Below are positions 29,032 to 36,794 of a DNA stretch of 37,905 nt, piece after piece (position 1 is the first letter of the stretch; every line of letters begins with the position of its first letter). Position numbers and translations under genes: made by a program. The stretch is taken from contig JAJXVS010000003.1 of assembly GCA_021782015.1 (NCBI GenBank), forward strand, positions 1 to 37,905. The letters are read 5' to 3'. The notes beneath the pieces are model-generated. The model had not been told where the DNA came from. It saw only the letters and a list, made by a program, of their open reading frames with translations, and did not search any database. This DNA comes from a bacterium (lineage in GTDB: Bacteria > Spirochaetota > Spirochaetia > Treponematales > Rectinemataceae).

Positions 29032-31944
29032 GTGGACAGCCAGCGATACGAAATAGCCTTTTCGCAGATAGATTTCGCCACAGATGCCGCCGTGGAGGAA
29101 GTGCTGTCGCCGGCCAAGGTGAGTGGAGGGGCAGCCAAGGGCGCGGGCGCCGGCGCGGGGTCGCCAGGGGTAGCGGGAAGCGGCGCCGGCTCCGGTGTGG
29201 CAGCCTTGGGCGCATCGGCGCCCTGGGGCGCCGAGGTTATCGGCCAGCCTCGCGCCCTCGAAGCCCTTCGCATGGGCGTCAGGATCAGGTCGAAGGGCTA
29301 CAACGTCTGGGTATCGGGGGCGCCGGGTACGGGAAGGCGCACCGCTGTCCTTCGTGTTCTCACCGACGAGCCGGGCGGGGTCGACAGGCTGCGCGACATC
29401 GGCTTCGTCTACGATTTCGAGGCCCCCCTCGAACCCCGAATGCTTTCTTTCGCCGCGGGCAAGGGGCGCGAGTTCAAGCGCGACCTGCACCGCCTCGTCG
29501 AAACGCTGAAGGAGATCGTTCGCCTCCAGGCCGAAAGCGACTCGCAAAAGAAGACCGAATCCGATCTCGTCGCCGAGCGCGAGGAGGCGGAAAACACCCG
29601 CCTTGGGGCCTTTGAGGCCGAGCTCGCGGCCGATGGCTTTCGGGCCGTCCAGGTCGAGGCGGGCGACGGGGGCGGGGCGATGGACATCGTTCCGCTGGCG
29701 GTCATTGGCGGTGGTGCGGCGGTTATCGGTGGTGGTGGCGCGGCTGCCGTTGAGGGTGCGGCGGCTACCGGTGATGGTGCGGCGGCCGTTGACAAGGGGG
29801 GCGCCGCTGGGGGCGAAGGTGCCACTGGTTCCGAAGGCGCCACTGGTGGTGCGGGCGCAGCTGGGGGCGGGGGCGCCACCTCCGGTGGTCGGGCCATTCC
29901 CGAGGGCCGAGCCACTCCTGTCCGCGGCGTAGGTGCCGCTGGTGGAAAAGGTGCCGCCCCTGCAAAGGGTGCCACTGGTAGAAAAGGGGCCGCTGCAAAG
30001 GGTGCCGCCGCCGCAAAGGGCGCCGCCGCAAAGGGCGCAAATGACCAGGATGGCGAGGCTATTTCTGCAAATTCCGCCCTTCCCGAAGGCGAGGGAGGCG
30101 CGGCCGCGATAGAGGAGACGACCTTCGAGCGGCTGCAAGAACTCGTGGCCTCGGGCGCGATGCGTGAGGAGGAGTACAATGATCTCCGCACGCGCTGGTA
30201 CGCCCACATGGACAAGATGCGGGCCATCTTCGCGGAGCTCCGCCGCGGGCGTGCCGAGCTCGACGAAAGGCTCCGCTCCCTCCGCGAGGAGGCCCTGGCG
30301 CCTCTGGTGGCCGCGGAAACCAAGCTGCTTTCGAAAACCTGGAACGTTCCGGCCATCACGGCCTGGCTCTCCTCCCTCGAAAAGGATGTGCTCGGCCACC
30401 TCTGGATCTTCCACGATCTGCCGGCGGGCCGAAAGGGCCCGCCTCGGCGCCGCTCTCCCGCGCTCAGCCGATACGGCATCAATCTCGTTATCGACCGCGG
30501 CGCAGCGGACCGACCGCCCGTGGTCATCGAAAATCATCCCAGCCTCTCGAACCTCTTCGGTTTCGTTGAACCCAAGCCCGAGGAGGACGGCGACACCCGC
30601 ACGGCCTACCTCCGCATCAGGTCGGGGACCTTTCTTCAGGCGGCGGGCGGCTATCTCGTGCTCCGCGCCGAAGACATCCTTTCCGACGAGGAGGTTTGGG
30701 TCCGCCTCAAGAGGGCGCTTCAGGATGGGAAGGTCGAGATTCAGCCCCGCGAAGGACCCTACGGTGCCGCGGCCTGGCTCAAGCCCGAGGCCGTTCCGGC
30801 CGACGTCAAGGTTATCCTGGTCGGAGGCGAGGGAACCTACGACGCCCTCTATCAGGCCGATCCTGACTTCCAGAAGCTCTTCAAAATTCACGCCGAGTTC
30901 GATTCGACCATGCCGCGCAGTATCGAAGGTTTAAGGGATTACGCAGCATTTGCCTCGAAAATAGTGAGCGAGGAAGAACTCCTTCCCATCGATGCCGGAG
31001 GCTTGGCGGCCGTCGTCGAGGAGGGCATGCGCCTCGCCGAATACCGCGATCGCCTTTCGACGCGCTTCGGCCTCATCGCCGACCTTCTTCGCGAGTCGGC
31101 CTACCGGGCCCAGGTGCGGAATTCTTCGGTCATCGATGGCGAATCGGTGCGCGAGGCGGTGGCGGTTCGGGCCCACCTGGCCAATCTCCCCGAGGAAAAA
31201 CTCGAGGAAATGATAGCCACCGGCGAGATAATCATGCAGGTCGACGGGAGGGCCACGGGCAGGGTGAACGGTCTCGCCGTCCACGATCGCGGCTACTACG
31301 CATTCGGCCTCCCCGCCGTCATTTCGGCCCAGGTCAGCCCCGGCGAGGGCGGCGTCATCAATATCGAAGGCGAATCGGGCCTCTCCGGCGAGATTTACGA
31401 CAAGGCCGTACTCATCGTCGAAGGCTTCATCCGCAGCCGCTATGCCAGGGACTTTCCCCTCGGCGTCACGGCCTCGATCTGCTTCGAGCAGTCCTATACG
31501 GCCATCGAGGGCGACTCGGCCTCGTCCACGGCGGTCTACGCCCTCCTTTCGGCCATCGCCGGCATCCCCATCAGGCAGGATATAGCCGTCACCGGCTCGA
31601 TGAACCAGACGGGGCAGGTCCAGCCCGTCGGGGGGGTTAACGAAAAGGTTGAAGGCTTTTTCCGCGTCTGCCGCCAGGCCGGATTCACCGGAAGCCAGGG
31701 CGTCATGATTCCGCGCAGCAACGCCTCCAACCTCATCCTGCCCCGCGAGATACGCGAGGCGATTCGAGCCGGCAAGTTCCACATCTGGACGGTGGCTTCG
31801 ATAGACGAGGGCCTCGAGGTCCTGGCGGGAATCGAGGCGGGCCGCCCCAACGAGCGGGGCGAGTTCGCGCCGGACAGCTTCAACGGCCGCGTGAGGCGCG
31901 AACTCCAGCGCATGGCCAAGACAGTCAAAAACTACACCGGCTGA
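29032..31944 (+). CDS. Lon-related protease, AAA_32/LonB type, with Gly/Ala-rich linkers
   Basis: ATP-dependent serine protease relative of 970 residues, cytoplasmic. The AAA_32 part has IGQPRALEALRMG, Walker A GAPGTGRRTAV (97-107; Arg after GTG is usual for this family) and FEAPLEPRML/AAGKGREFKRD. A coiled-coil region follows, then the second half of the ATPase, then the Lon protease domain with the Ser-Lys dyad: Ser829 in EGDSASS and Lys872 in GGVNEKVEG. Two low-complexity insertions interrupt it: residues about 31-63 and about 211-358. The start is GTG with GGAGG 4 bp upstream. It probably degrades misfolded or regulatory proteins; natural substrates are unknown. Confidence 0.92.
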   Translation: MDSQRYEIAFSQIDFATDAAVEEVLSPAKVSGGAAKGAGAGAGSPGVAGSGAGSGVAALGASAPWGAEVIGQPRALEALRMGVRIRSKGYNVWVSGAPGTGRRTAVLRVLTDEPGGVDRLRDIGFVYDFEAPLEPRMLSFAAGKGREFKRDLHRLVETLKEIVRLQAESDSQKKTESDLVAEREEAENTRLGAFEAELAADGFRAVQVEAGDGGGAMDIVPLAVIGGGAAVIGGGGAAAVEGAAATGDGAAAVDKGGAAGGEGATGSEGATGGAGAAGGGGATSGGRAIPEGRATPVRGVGAAGGKGAAPAKGATGRKGAAAKGAAAAKGAAAKGANDQDGEAISANSALPEGEGGAAAIEETTFERLQELVASGAMREEEYNDLRTRWYAHMDKMRAIFAELRRGRAELDERLRSLREEALAPLVAAETKLLSKTWNVPAITAWLSSLEKDVLGHLWIFHDLPAGRKGPPRRRSPALSRYGINLVIDRGAADRPPVVIENHPSLSNLFGFVEPKPEEDGDTRTAYLRIRSGTFLQAAGGYLVLRAEDILSDEEVWVRLKRALQDGKVEIQPREGPYGAAAWLKPEAVPADVKVILVGGEGTYDALYQADPDFQKLFKIHAEFDSTMPRSIEGLRDYAAFASKIVSEEELLPIDAGGLAAVVEEGMRLAEYRDRLSTRFGLIADLLRESAYRAQVRNSSVIDGESVREAVAVRAHLANLPEEKLEEMIATGEIIMQVDGRATGRVNGLAVHDRGYYAFGLPAVISAQVSPGEGGVINIEGESGLSGEIYDKAVLIVEGFIRSRYARDFPLGVTASICFEQSYTAIEGDSASSTAVYALLSAIAGIPIRQDIAVTGSMNQTGQVQPVGGVNEKVEGFFRVCRQAGFTGSQGVMIPRSNASNLILPREIREAIRAGKFHIWTVASIDEGLEVLAGIEAGRPNERGEFAPDSFNGRVRRELQRMAKTVKNYTG
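29662..30105 (+). repeat. Gly/Ala-rich low-complexity coding tract
   Basis: About 148 codons inside the Lon-like gene rich in GGT, GCC, GCG and GGC encode irregular Gly-Ala-x units such as GATGSEGATGGAGAAGGGG, changing to Lys-containing units (KGAAAKGAAAAKGAAAKG) at the end. DNA shows imperfect short tandem repeats, a likely source of length variation by slippage. Confidence 0.8.
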
Positions 31945-31988
31945 AGAAAAGTAACCTTGCCAAGGATGGCGGGCGCAAGTACCATCAG

Positions 31989-32009
31989 TGCGACAGGTAT
32001 ACTGTCGCA
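31989..32009 (+). promoter_or_regulatory. palindrome over a -10-like sequence ahead of the HDOD gene
   Basis: TGCGACAG (31989-31996) and CTGTCGCA (32002-32009) flank GTATA. TATACT (31998-32003) is a good -10 but has no matching -35. A repressor or activator site is possible. Confidence 0.4.
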
Positions 32010-32026
32010 AAAGTCAGGGAGGAAGC

Positions 32027-33556
32027 ATGGCGGCACAGGAACTCGTGGTCGACGTACCCCGTATCAAGAAGGCGGCGCATAACGCGATACCGCTCACCGT
32101 GACCTCCTACACCCTTCCCCACGAAATGGAAGTCTATGTCTCCGAGGTCCTCGAGGTTTTCCTGGTCGAGCTCGGCCAGGCCCGCCTCAAGGACTACCTC
32201 GTCTACTGCCTGCGGGAACTCGCCGTCAACGCCAAGAAGGCCAACACCAAGCGTGTGTACTTCGAGTCGCGGGGCCTCGATCTCGATAGCTCCGACGACT
32301 ACGAGGAGGGCATGAAGTCCTTCAAGGACGACACCCTCGACAACATCCAGGTCTACCTCCAGAAGCTCAAGGAGAAGGGCTTGTATGTGAAGATAATATT
32401 CCATGCCCAGGGCCAGAACATAAAGATCGAGGTGCGCAACAACGTCGAGATAACCAAGGCCGAGTATCTCCGCATCCACGACAAGCTCGCGCGCTCGCGC
32501 ATGTACGCCAGCCTCGAGGAGGCGATGGCGAGCGTTCTCGACCCCACCGAGGGCGCGGGCCTCGGCATCGTCATACTCGTACTTATGCTGAAGAAAATGG
32601 GGCTTTCCGAGGACTGCTTCGACATCTGGGCCGAGAACGGCGAGACGGTGGCCCGCATCACGGTGCCCTTCGCCGAGGCCCGCGTCGAGAGCCTCGACCT
32701 GCTCACAGAACAGATCGTGAACTCGATCACGAGCCTGCCCCAGTTCCCCGACAACATCAACCAGATCCAGCGCCTCATCAACGATCCCAACAGCCAGATG
32801 ATCGACATCGCGCATTACATCGCGACCGATCCCGCGCTGACCGCCGACCTCCTCAAGCTCGTCAACTCGGCCGCCTTCATGATGTCCAAGCGCGTCAACG
32901 ACATCGTCGAGGCCGTCAAGCTCGCAGGCCTCAAGCAGATCAAGATGCTGCTCTACTCCTATGGCACCCTCAAGATTCTCGGCGACAATACGGAAGACCG
33001 GAAGAAGCTCTGGGAGCACAGCTATCGCGCGGCCTATTACGCCTTCAATCTCGTCCGCAACTTCAAGCCCAGCAACAAGGCCCTCCTCGACGACGCCTAT
33101 GTCTCGGGCATGCTCCACGACATGGGAAAGATCATCTTCCAGGAGGTCCATCCCAGCCTCCTCGACAAGATTCGCGCCTTCTGCGTCGAAAAGGGCATTC
33201 CGGCGAACACCTTCGAGGATCTCGCCGGGGGAATGAACCACGCCGAGATTGGGGCGCGGATCGCCGAAAAATGGAACTTCCCCGAGTCCCTCGTGTCCGC
33301 CATCCGCTGGCACCACATGCCGGCCAATGTGCCGGCCCAGCACAAGGATGTCTGCTATACCGTCTATCTCGCGAACGTGTTCTGCGAGTATGAGGCCGGA
33401 ACCATGACCTGGGAGCAGATCGACCCCCAGGTTCTCGGTGATTACCGGATTTCGAGCGATGTCCAGCTCAAGCAGGTCGTCGGCCAGCTCTCCGAGGGCT
33501 TCAAGCAGGAATCGCGGCGCTTGGCCAGGGAAAACGCCGCGGCGGCGAAACGGTAG
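32027..33556 (+). CDS. GHKL ATPase-like domain fused to HDOD domain
   Basis: Signalling protein of 509 residues. Residues about 30-215 resemble a histidine-kinase-type ATP-binding domain without a phosphoacceptor His: N-box LRELAVNAKKAN (62-73) and G-box TEGAGLGIVILVLMLKKMG (174-192), then a strand ending ARITVPF. Residues about 228-440 are an HDOD domain (LPQFPDNINQIQRLINDP, LLKLVNSAAF, GLKQIKMLL). It keeps the histidines and HD pair of HD hydrolases (His331, His364-Asp365, His404/405, His429-430). GGGAGG lies just before the ATG at 32027, so an in-frame ATG further up is not needed. It is probably part of a stress or cell-cycle control circuit; no partner is evident. Confidence 0.85.
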   Translation: MAAQELVVDVPRIKKAAHNAIPLTVTSYTLPHEMEVYVSEVLEVFLVELGQARLKDYLVYCLRELAVNAKKANTKRVYFESRGLDLDSSDDYEEGMKSFKDDTLDNIQVYLQKLKEKGLYVKIIFHAQGQNIKIEVRNNVEITKAEYLRIHDKLARSRMYASLEEAMASVLDPTEGAGLGIVILVLMLKKMGLSEDCFDIWAENGETVARITVPFAEARVESLDLLTEQIVNSITSLPQFPDNINQIQRLINDPNSQMIDIAHYIATDPALTADLLKLVNSAAFMMSKRVNDIVEAVKLAGLKQIKMLLYSYGTLKILGDNTEDRKKLWEHSYRAAYYAFNLVRNFKPSNKALLDDAYVSGMLHDMGKIIFQEVHPSLLDKIRAFCVEKGIPANTFEDLAGGMNHAEIGARIAEKWNFPESLVSAIRWHHMPANVPAQHKDVCYTVYLANVFCEYEAGTMTWEQIDPQVLGDYRISSDVQLKQVVGQLSEGFKQESRRLARENAAAAKR

Positions 33557-33568
33557 GAATTCGGCCTT

Positions 33569-33590
33569 TTCTCATCTTCTTCTCATCTTC
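33569..33590 (+). promoter_or_regulatory. tandem 11-bp repeat, candidate OmpR-family regulator site
   Basis: TTCTCATCTTC occurs twice back to back (33569-33579 and 33580-33590). Head-to-tail repeats of about one helical turn are the usual binding sites of PhoB/OmpR-type regulators, and one is encoded 1 kb downstream. It lies about 53 bp ahead of the small gene at 33643, near a TAGATG at 33605. Confidence 0.55.
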
Positions 33591-33642
33591 TGGAAGTACT
33601 TTGATAGATGTCACGGGATGAAACCCGCGCAAAGGAGATGTC

Positions 33643-33840
33643 ATGAGCATTCAGGGAATCCATGGGCAGAGCCAGCTCCAAGCCTCAGGCCAGGCGATGG
33701 CTGCGGCCGCCTCGGCTCCCGCTTCCGAGGAGAGCCGCGAAGGCGCCGCGGAACGGGCGAGGGAAAGTTCCTCGTCGGCCGCCGGCGGTCTGGGCCAGCT
33801 CCAGGCCTATCAAGGCTCCAAGATCGACCTCATGGCCTAG
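33643..33840 (+). CDS. small protein of unknown function
   Basis: Predicted protein of 65 residues with a strong ribosome-binding site (AAAGGAG, 6 bp upstream of ATG) and a perfect terminator just after the stop, so it is very likely expressed. It starts MSIQGIHGQSQLQASGQAM, has a charged Ala/Glu/Ser-rich middle (SEESREGAAERARESSSS), and ends GQLQAYQGSKIDLMA. No signal peptide or membrane helix. I do not recognise a family. The ordered, non-charged C-terminus looks like a binding peptide, and the upstream repeats suggest control by a response regulator. Confidence 0.7.
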   Translation: MSIQGIHGQSQLQASGQAMAAAASAPASEESREGAAERARESSSSAAGGLGQLQAYQGSKIDLMA

Positions 33841-33860
33841 TCTCCTCCTCCCCTCCTCCC

Positions 33861-33901
33861 GCCGCCGTCCGATTCCCTCCTCTGGACGGCGGCTTTTTTT
33901 T
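33861..33901 (+). terminator. intrinsic terminator after the small gene
   Basis: Ten-bp perfect stem (GCCGCCGTCC/GGACGGCGGC) with a 13-base loop, followed by eight T. It begins 20 bp after the stop codon. Confidence 0.95.
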
Positions 33902-33997
33902 GTCCGGGCGATCGGAGCGGGTGTGCGGTCTGGGCGCGGTGGCGCGGTCGAAGTCTCCGGCGGAATTCGGGGCCTTCTCATCGCTCCTTCATACTAC

Positions 33998-34014
33998 ATA
34001 GCTAATTTAGCTAT
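33998..34014. promoter_or_regulatory. palindrome upstream of the PepSY gene
   Basis: ATAGCTA, ATT, TAGCTAT: a perfect 7-bp inverted repeat about 70 bp before the ATG. TTCTCAT (33975-33981), also seen in the tandem site at 33569, lies 17 bp before it, with TAGCTA as a possible -10. It may be a regulator site or part of the promoter. Confidence 0.45.
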
Positions 34015-34048
34015 CGGACGGCGTTGGCCGCCCTAGCGCAAAGTCTTA

Positions 34049-34066
34049 GGATGCGTCACCGCATCC
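34049..34066 (+). promoter_or_regulatory. leader hairpin at the PepSY ribosome-binding site
   Basis: GGATGCG and CGCATCC (7 bp, loop TCAC) sit just ahead of AAGGAG. The hairpin could stabilise the mRNA or modulate translation. Confidence 0.4.
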
Positions 34067-34081
34067 GCAAGGAGAGACATC

Positions 34082-34510
34082 ATGAAACGCACGAAGATTC
34101 TGGCCCTTGGCCTCGCAATCACCCTCGCAATGGCCGGGACGGGCATCGCCTTCGCCCAGACGGGCACCAAGCCTGCCGTCGCGCCGACCGCCACGACCAC
34201 CAGCGGCGAGTACAACGGCGAGCAATCGGGGGACGGCGAAATGGCGCCTTCCGCGGAGAACTCCGACGGCGAATCGAATGACGCCGTGGTCGTGGGCACG
34301 CCCGCCATCAGCTACGACCAAGCGGTGAAGGCCGCCGAGCAGTACGTCAAGAAGGGTGTCGCCACCTCGGCCAAACTCGAGGATGAGAATGGAAGCCTCG
34401 TTTACGCCGTCAAGATCGGCGGCGCCGACATCAAGGTCGACGCCATGACGGGGGCCGTCATCAGGGTTGACGGATCCGACAAGGGCGGCGACGCCGAGAA
34501 CAAGGACTGA
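34082..34510 (+). CDS. secreted PepSY-domain protein
   Basis: Exported protein of 142 residues. MKRTKILALGLAITLAMAG starts a signal peptide with likely cleavage after AFA (about residue 25). A disordered acidic/Ser/Gly stretch follows (about 30-70). Residues about 76-131 form a PepSY domain: ISYDQAVKAAEQYV, then a strand pair VYAVKIGGADIKVD and TGAVIRVD. PepSY domains are thought to inhibit peptidases or act as periplasmic modulators. It sits directly upstream of an OmpR/sensor-kinase pair; such adjacency is common and suggests the PepSY protein belongs to the same envelope-sensing circuit. Strong RBS (AAGGAG). Confidence 0.85.
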   Translation: MKRTKILALGLAITLAMAGTGIAFAQTGTKPAVAPTATTTSGEYNGEQSGDGEMAPSAENSDGESNDAVVVGTPAISYDQAVKAAEQYVKKGVATSAKLEDENGSLVYAVKIGGADIKVDAMTGAVIRVDGSDKGGDAENKD

Positions 34511-34517
34511 GGTTCCG

Positions 34518-34543
34518 GGAGGGGGAGGCCACGCGCCCCCTCC
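34518..34543 (+). terminator. weak terminator-like hairpin after the PepSY gene
   Basis: GGAGGGGG and CCCCCTCC pair around a 10-base loop, but only a broken T run follows. It may reduce, not stop, read-through into the response-regulator gene. Confidence 0.35.
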
Positions 34544-34585
34544 TCCTTGCGAGCCCGGTCCGGTTGACGGAATACTCAAAGCAGT

Positions 34586-35266
34586 ATGCGCATTCTTCTG
34601 ATCGAGGACGAGGCCGGCATCGCGGACTTCGTCTCTCGCGGTCTTCGCGAGGCCGGCTACGCGGTCGATGTCGCCGATGACGGCCCCTCCGGGCTCGAGT
34701 CGGCGCTCGCGGCCGACTTCGATCTCGTGCTCCTCGACATCATGTTGCCGGGCATGGACGGCATCACCCTCCTGCGTCGCCTCCGCGAAAAGCGGAGGCG
34801 CTTCCCCGTCCTCCTCCTGACCGCCCGCGACGCCGTCGAGGACCGCGTGCGGGGCCTCGATTCCGGGGCCGATGATTATCTGGTCAAGCCATTTGCCTTT
34901 CCGGAGTTGCTCGCCCGCGTGCGGGCCCTCCTTCGGAGGCCGGCCGAAGGAGCGGAGCCCGTGATCCGCGTCGGCCGATACGAACTCGACCCCGCCAAAA
35001 AGGAAGTGCGACGCGAGGGAGACCTTATCGACCTGAGCGCGCGCGAATACGGCATTCTCGAGTACCTGATGCGTGGCGAGGGCCGCACCCTCACGCGCGA
35101 GCAGATCGAGGATCATGTCTGGAATTTCGACTCGAGTCCGGGCTCGAACGTGGTCGATGTCTACATCGGGTACCTGCGCAAGAAGCTCGATCGGCCCGCC
35201 GAGGAATCCCTGATCAGGACGGTGCGCGGCATCGGCTACCGGGTGGAAGCTCCCGGGGACCGATGA
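34586..35266 (+). CDS. OmpR/PhoB-family response regulator
   Basis: DNA-binding response regulator of 226 residues. Receiver domain (1-118): acidic LIEDE at 5-9, phosphoacceptor Asp51 in LLDIMLPGMDG, Thr in LLTARD, Lys in YLVKPF. C-terminal winged helix (about 125-222): LSAREYGILEYLM, then the recognition segment NVVDVYIGYLRKKLD and the wing TVRGIGYRVE. The ribosome-binding site is weak. The kinase gene starts 40 bp downstream, so they form a two-component system. Candidate sites are the 11-bp repeat at 33569 and related TTCTCAT elements nearby. Confidence 0.95.
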   Translation: MRILLIEDEAGIADFVSRGLREAGYAVDVADDGPSGLESALAADFDLVLLDIMLPGMDGITLLRRLREKRRRFPVLLLTARDAVEDRVRGLDSGADDYLVKPFAFPELLARVRALLRRPAEGAEPVIRVGRYELDPAKKEVRREGDLIDLSAREYGILEYLMRGEGRTLTREQIEDHVWNFDSSPGSNVVDVYIGYLRKKLDRPAEESLIRTVRGIGYRVEAPGDR

Positions 35267-35306
35267 CGGGGCCGACGGGCCGACTGGGAGAAAGGTGACA
35301 GCAATT

Positions 35307-36704
35307 ATGAGGAACGCGAACAGGGGCCTGAGATTCAGGACCAAGCTGGCCCTCTGGTACGTCGGGGTCTTCTTCACGTTCTTCATAGCCCTAGAAATTT
35401 ATAGTTATTATGAATTGCGGGCGGTGCTCTTCGAGAGTCTGGACGCGGCTCTCTCGGCCGAGGCCGACCGCGCCGCCGAGGATGTCGACATCGGGAGCGG
35501 CAGCCTCTTCGCGCAGAGCGGCGACGTGCCGCGTCCGCCCATCTCCGCCGCGGCCGCGGCCTTTTCGCTCCGCGTGATCGACGCCAGGGGCCGGGTGATG
35601 GGTTCGCACAACGCGTTTCCGTCCATCGCAGGGGAAGCGGGGCCGTCGGCAGGATTCAGGACGGTGGTCGCGGGGGGCCATCGCTACCGGCTCGTCACCC
35701 GCGACGTCCCGGCCGCGCCCCTTGGCGCCTATTTCATACAGGCCGCCCATCCCCTCGACTCCATCGAAGCCGAGCTGTCGGCCGCCCTCGTGCGATTCTT
35801 CATAACACTGCCCGTCGTCCTCGCCTTGGCCGCCTTGGGCGGGATTTTTCTCGCCACCACGGCACTCAAGCCGGTAAGGCGGCTGACCAGGATCGCCGAG
35901 TCGATCCGGGGGGACAGGCTGGCCTTGCGGGCGCGCCACGAGGGGCCCGACGACGAGATAGGAAGGCTCGCCCTGGCCTTCGACGGCATGCTCGATCGCC
36001 TCGAGGCGTCTTTCCTCCGGGAGAGGCGCTTTACCGCCGATGCCTCTCACGAACTGCGCACGCCGCTTGCGGCCCTCAAGGGCGGCTTCGAGGTGACGCT
36101 TTCCCGGCCCCGTTCGGCCGAGGAATACGAAACGGCCCTGCGCTCGATGAAGATCCAGATCGACCGACTTGTTTCGCTCAGCGCCGACCTCCTCCTTCTC
36201 GCGCGCACCGGGCAATCGGCGCTTAAAGAGGATGAAGGCGGCGTCGAGCTCGATCTCCTCCTCGATACCTGCGCGGAAGGACTGGGTGACCTCTTCGCCT
36301 CGCGCCGTCTTTCCCTGGCGCGCGATTTCGAGGCCGGGATCGTCGCGATCGGTTCGCGCGATCACATCGCCAGGCTCCTCATGAACCTCCTCGAAAACGC
36401 GGGCAAGTACGCCGATGAGGGTGGAAGTATCGGTCTTTCGCTCCGGCGCGACGGCGACAAGGCACTTGTCACGGTCCGCAACACGGGGCCCGGAATAGGC
36501 GAGGGCGATCTGGCCCACGTTTTCGAGCCCTTCTATCGAAGCGACGGCGCCCGCTCGAGGCGGACGGGCGGGGCCGGTCTCGGGCTCGCCATCGCCCGCG
36601 AAATCGCGGAGGCCCACGGAGGCAGTCTGTCCCTCGCGAGCGTGGAGGGGGTCGAGACCGTCGCGACCCTTTCGCTGCCGATTATGAGAAAAAAGTCCGG
36701 GTGA
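35307..36704 (+). CDS. sensor histidine kinase
   Basis: Membrane sensor kinase of about 465 residues, partner of the preceding regulator. TM1 (about 14-34), an extracytoplasmic sensor of about 125 residues, TM2 (about 164-184), HAMP (about 185-240), HisKA with His248 in FTADASHELRTPL, and HATPase_c with N-box LMNLLENAGKYAD, G1 NTGPGIGEGDL, F-box FEPFYR and G2 GGAGLGLAIAR. I prefer the ATG at 35307, preceded by AAAGGTGA 8 bp upstream, over a GTG at 35295, which has GGGAG 4 bp upstream; both fit. Signal unknown; the flanking PepSY and secreted proteins suggest an envelope cue. Confidence 0.93.
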   Translation: MRNANRGLRFRTKLALWYVGVFFTFFIALEIYSYYELRAVLFESLDAALSAEADRAAEDVDIGSGSLFAQSGDVPRPPISAAAAAFSLRVIDARGRVMGSHNAFPSIAGEAGPSAGFRTVVAGGHRYRLVTRDVPAAPLGAYFIQAAHPLDSIEAELSAALVRFFITLPVVLALAALGGIFLATTALKPVRRLTRIAESIRGDRLALRARHEGPDDEIGRLALAFDGMLDRLEASFLRERRFTADASHELRTPLAALKGGFEVTLSRPRSAEEYETALRSMKIQIDRLVSLSADLLLLARTGQSALKEDEGGVELDLLLDTCAEGLGDLFASRRLSLARDFEAGIVAIGSRDHIARLLMNLLENAGKYADEGGSIGLSLRRDGDKALVTVRNTGPGIGEGDLAHVFEPFYRSDGARSRRTGGAGLGLAIAREIAEAHGGSLSLASVEGVETVATLSLPIMRKKSG

Positions 36705-36720
36705 GGTTCTTTCTCATAAT
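36681..36720. repeat. inverted repeat across the kinase stop codon
   Basis: ATTATGAGAAA (36681-36691) and its exact reverse complement (36710-36720) flank 18 bases that include the kinase stop. It is AT-rich and has no T run after it, so it looks more like a regulator site than a terminator. Confidence 0.6.
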
Positions 36721-36740
36721 ACTTTCAGAATGATCCGCTA

Positions 36741-36786
36741 GCTTCTACCCCGGAAGGCGCGAGGACGCCTTACTAAAGGTAGAAGC
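36741..36786 (+). promoter_or_regulatory. nested hairpin in the leader of the next gene
   Basis: GCTTCTACC (36741-36749) pairs with GGTAGAAGC (36778-36786), and inside them AAGGCG (36754-36759) pairs with CGCCTT (36766-36771). The structure ends just before the GAGG ribosome-binding site of the gene at 36795. It could control translation or protect the mRNA. Confidence 0.55.
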
Positions 36787-36794
36787 GAGGAATC

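Noticed and set aside
29690-30050. Short repeats that at first looked like a CRISPR or minisatellite
   Set aside because: Repeats are irregular, in frame with the Lon-like gene, and have no spacer structure.
28021-30891. A 956-codon open frame on the - strand opposite the propeller and Lon-like genes
   Set aside because: It crosses two well-supported genes, contains low-complexity Ser/Gly/Thr repeats that mirror the Gly/Ala tract, and shows no domain.
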